This document shows, piece by piece, positions 62,090 to 64,000 of a DNA stretch of 64,000 bases (within the stretch, counting starts at the first letter, position 1; the number at the start of each line of letters is the position of its first letter). The notes below the pieces were generated by a model. The model worked only from the letters and a program-made list of their open reading frames with translations. It was not told the origin of the DNA and ran no database searches. The stretch covers positions 319,586 through 383,585 of the forward strand of contig JAYELS010000005.1 in the NCBI GenBank assembly GCA_034717695.1, given 5' to 3'. The position numbers and the translations under genes were made by a program. The stretch comes from NAT127 sp034717695 (GTDB taxonomy: Bacteria > Pseudomonadota > Gammaproteobacteria > Pseudomonadales > Porticoccaceae).

Positions 62090-63294
62090 GCGACTACACC
62101 CTGTTTACCTCTGAATCGGTCTCGGAAGGCCACCCCGACAAGATGGCCGACCAGATCTCCGACGCCGTGCTCGATGCCATCATCGCCCGGGACAAACAGG
62201 CCCGAGTGGCGGTGGAAACCCTGGTGAAAACCGGCATGGCGGTGGTGGCCGGCGAGGTCACCACCAACTGCTACGTCGACCTGGAGGAAATCATCCGCGA
62301 GGTGATCACCGGCATCGGCTACGACAGCTCCGCGGTGGGCTTCGACGGCGCCAGCTGCGCGGTGCTCAACGCCATCGGCAAGCAATCCCGGGACATCAAC
62401 CAGGGCGTCGACCGGGAAAGCCCGGAGGACCAGGGGGCCGGCGACCAGGGCCTGATGTTCGGCTACGCCACCAACGAAACCGACCTGCTGATGCCCGCGC
62501 CGCTGTACTTCTCCCACCGGCTGGTGGAGCGCCAGGCCTACCTGCGCAAGCACAGGGTGCTGCCCTGGCTGCGCCCCGACGCCAAGAGCCAAGTGACCCT
62601 GCGCTACGAAAACGGCAAGCCGGTGGCGGTGGATGCGGTGGTGCTCTCCACCCAGCACGCCGAGGACATCAGCCAGAAGGATCTCAAGGAAGCGGTGATG
62701 GAGGAGATCATCCAGCACGTGCTGCCCGAGGGCTGGCTCCACGCCGGCACCAAGTACCACATCAACCCCACCGGCAAGTTCGTCATCGGCGGCCCCATGG
62801 GTGACTGCGGCCTCACCGGGCGCAAGATCATCGTCGACAGCTACGGCGGCATGGCCCACCACGGCGGCGGCGCCTTCTCCGGCAAGGACCCGTCGAAAGT
62901 CGACCGCTCCGCCGCCTACGCCGGCCGCTACGTGGCCAAGAACATCGTCGCCGCCGGCCTCGCCGACCGGGTCGAGATCCAGGTCTCCTACGCCATCGGC
63001 GTCGCCGAGCCCACCTCGATTTCCATCAACACCTACGGCACCGGCAAGGTGGCGGACGACAAACTGGTGGCCGCCATCCGCGAGGTATTCGACCTGCGCC
63101 CCTACGGCATCACCAAAATGCTCGACCTGCTCCACCCCATCTACCAGCCCACCGCCAGCTACGGCCACTTCGGCCGTGAGCCCTTCGACTACACCTACCG
63201 CTGGAAGGACAGCGGCGGATGGAAGGAAGAGACGGCAACGGCGTTTACCTGGGAGAGGACGGATAAGGTCGAGGATCTCAAAGCTGCGCTTTGA
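62086..63294 (+). CDS. metK: S-adenosylmethionine synthase
   Basis: A 402-residue enzyme making SAM from methionine and ATP. Motifs: SVSEGHPDKMADQISDAVLDA, GAGDQGLMFGYATNE, GGPMGDCGLTGRKIIVDSYGG and GGGAFSGKDPSKVDRSAAYA. ATG 62086 follows AAGGGA. Its start overlaps the SahR-like stop, meaning coupled translation and likely autoregulation via the upstream palindrome. The stop region carries an 8-bp hairpin (CTCAAAGC/GCTTTGAG, 63277-63295). Confidence 0.97.
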   Translation: MSDYTLFTSESVSEGHPDKMADQISDAVLDAIIARDKQARVAVETLVKTGMAVVAGEVTTNCYVDLEEIIREVITGIGYDSSAVGFDGASCAVLNAIGKQSRDINQGVDRESPEDQGAGDQGLMFGYATNETDLLMPAPLYFSHRLVERQAYLRKHRVLPWLRPDAKSQVTLRYENGKPVAVDAVVLSTQHAEDISQKDLKEAVMEEIIQHVLPEGWLHAGTKYHINPTGKFVIGGPMGDCGLTGRKIIVDSYGGMAHHGGGAFSGKDPSKVDRSAAYAGRYVAKNIVAAGLADRVEIQVSYAIGVAEPTSISINTYGTGKVADDKLVAAIREVFDLRPYGITKMLDLLHPIYQPTASYGHFGREPFDYTYRWKDSGGWKEETATAFTWERTDKVEDLKAAL

Positions 63295-63297
63295 GTG

Positions 63298-63329
63298 GGT
63301 CTGAAGTCTCAAGCTGGAAGTCTGAGGCT
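63298..63329. repeat. Degenerate TCTGA-type repeat after metK
   Basis: GGTCTGAAGTCTCAAGCTGG followed by AAGTCTGAGG resembles the left end of the element near fba (TCTGACGCTGGACGTCTGACG) with C-to-A changes. It directly follows metK and precedes the four-helix-bundle gene, in a region of lower GC. Confidence 0.5.
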
Positions 63330-63355
63330 AAAAAAGGGTGTGCCATGGAGGGTAC

Positions 63356-63721
63356 GTGGGCGCAAATCGTCGATATCAGGATTTGCTCGTTTGGCAAAAA
63401 GCCATGGAGCTGGTGTTGCAAGTGTATCAAGCAACCAGGGAATTCCCGGACACGGAGAAATTTGGCTTGATTACACAGATGAGGAGAGCTGCTGTCAGTA
63501 TTCCTTCCAATATCGCCGAAGGCGCGGGCAGGGGCACGGACAGGGAGTTTTCGCGATTTTTACAGATAGCCCGCGGCTCGCTTTTTGAGTTGGAAACACA
63601 AATGTTGATTGCCCAACGGCTCAAGCTACTGCCCGCGAATCACCAGACGCAGGCTCTCATTAACGAGGTTTTTGCGCTGCTTTCCAATCTCTTGAAACGG
63701 ATGAAAGTGGCAAATACTTAG
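63356..63721 (+). CDS. Four-helix bundle protein (23S rRNA intervening-sequence type)
   Basis: A 121-residue protein of the S23/four-helix family: RRYQDLLVWQKAMELVLQVYQATREFP, FGLITQMRRAAVSIPSNIAEGAGRG, EFSRFLQIARGSLFELETQMLIAQRL. Such proteins occur within rRNA intervening sequences and as solitary genes; function is unknown. GTG 63356 is chosen because GGAGGG lies 3 bases before; GTG 63338 is the longer alternative. Lower GC than neighbours suggests transfer. Its TAG stop coincides with the IS insertion target. Confidence 0.85.
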   Translation: MGANRRYQDLLVWQKAMELVLQVYQATREFPDTEKFGLITQMRRAAVSIPSNIAEGAGRGTDREFSRFLQIARGSLFELETQMLIAQRLKLLPANHQTQALINEVFALLSNLLKRMKVANT

Positions 63722-64000
63722 GGAAGGTCTGATCAATTGATGCATACAGCGATGCAATCATTCAATTCGTCAGGACCTTCTCCGTTTTCGTTGATTTTCG
63801 GCTCCTGTCGAAGCCCTTTTCTCCATCAGGCCGGTCATTCCGGCCCGATGGCCCTGAATCAGGCGCACTACGCCTGCAAATCCAATCTATTTCGGGCCAG
63901 GAGCGACTTTTTCGCCATGACCAGATTCACCAGTGCACAGGATACAAACAAATGATGGGCGTTCTTCGCCAATCCCTTGTACCGGACTTTGGTAAAGCCG
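63722..64000 (-). mobile_element. IS5-family insertion sequence, 3' end (window cuts the element)
   Basis: The element boundary is inferred at GGAAGGTCTGATCAA (63722 onwards), a typical IS5-group terminal repeat. It is preceded by TTAG, which fits the YWAR 4-bp target duplication of this group. Next to the end is a large imperfect hairpin (arms about 63723-63745 and 63753-63781). The transposase 3' end is on the minus strand. The rest lies past the window edge. Confidence 0.75.
63868..64000 (-). CDS. IS5-family transposase, C-terminal fragment (cut by window edge)
   Basis: The minus strand reads GFTKVRYKGLAKNAHHLFVS then CALVNLVMAKKSLLARNRLD LQA, ending at TAG (63870-63868). The KVRYKGLAKNA-LF--CALVNLVMAKK pattern is the conserved C-terminus of IS5/IS1106-type DDE transposases. 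Only about 43 residues are visible; the element could be intact beyond 64000. It ends about 145 bases before the IS boundary. Confidence 0.85.
   Translation of the reverse strand, partial: GFTKVRYKGLAKNAHHLFVSCALVNLVMAKKSLLARNRLDLQA

Overview
This is a very GC-rich (by eye about two thirds G+C or more), densely coding bacterial chromosome segment with about 60 genes, short or overlapping junctions, and no gap over 300 bases without a gene. Gene families and order point to a Gammaproteobacterium. The signs are tkt-epd-pgk-fba near an ArsR/methyltransferase regulator with metK (the same order I recall from the Pseudomonas metK-tktA region), a ydbH-ynbE-ydbL set, a yqjD/E/K-like set, a pstSCAB-phoU operon with a Pho box, and TonB-dependent receptors. 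A free-living, probably aquatic species is an inference. No rRNA, tRNA or CRISPR array was seen.

Layout. 1-5.3 kb: end of a CYTH-CHAD protein, a FemAB-like protein, a DUF938 methyltransferase overlapping yaaA, and a MASE1-GGDEF cyclase. 5.3-9.1 kb: a minus-strand operon of a membrane protein, a YliI-like sugar dehydrogenase and a TonB-dependent receptor. 9.2-20.2 kb: an M48-TPR lipoprotein protease, the yqjDEK-like set, two SDRs, DUF2784, an EAL-CBS-GGDEF protein, DUF1622, a large DUF2339 membrane protein, a CBS protein and ppnP. 20.2-26.6 kb: carbonic anhydrase, then phoU-pstBACS. 26.7-32.4 kb: TRAP permeases lacking a binding protein, a thioesterase, a glutaredoxin, an RNA methyltransferase, an AI-2E-family protein and a methyltransferase. 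32.5-38.5 kb: ydbL-ynbE-ydbH, a SrkA-like kinase, an FAH hydrolase, DUF4870 and an SDR.

38.6-44.2 kb: a likely phosphate-scavenging operon of PhoX-like phosphatase, TonB-dependent receptor and tandem beta-propeller phytase. 44.4-47.0 kb: a MoaD/ThiS-like protein ending in GG, a BNR-repeat propeller protein and an E1-rhodanese enzyme, a compact sulfur-carrier or ubiquitin-like module of unknown purpose. 47.1-50.2 kb: an NTF2-like protein, an FAD oxidase and an alpha/beta hydrolase at somewhat lower GC. 50.2-55.8 kb: fba, pgk, epd and tkt, with fba bracketed by copies of a repeat built on the TCTGACG word. 56.0-60.9 kb: VOC plus a metallo-beta-lactamase-fold hydrolase, then alkaline phosphatase plus a DASS transporter. 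61.0-63.3 kb: a palindrome-controlled SahR-like regulator overlapping metK. 63.3-64.0 kb: a lower-GC end with a four-helix-bundle protein and the end of an IS5-family element inserted at its stop codon.

The recurring theme is phosphorus acquisition: Pst transport, PhoX-like and PhoA-like phosphatases, phytase with its own outer-membrane receptor, and a CYTH-CHAD protein.
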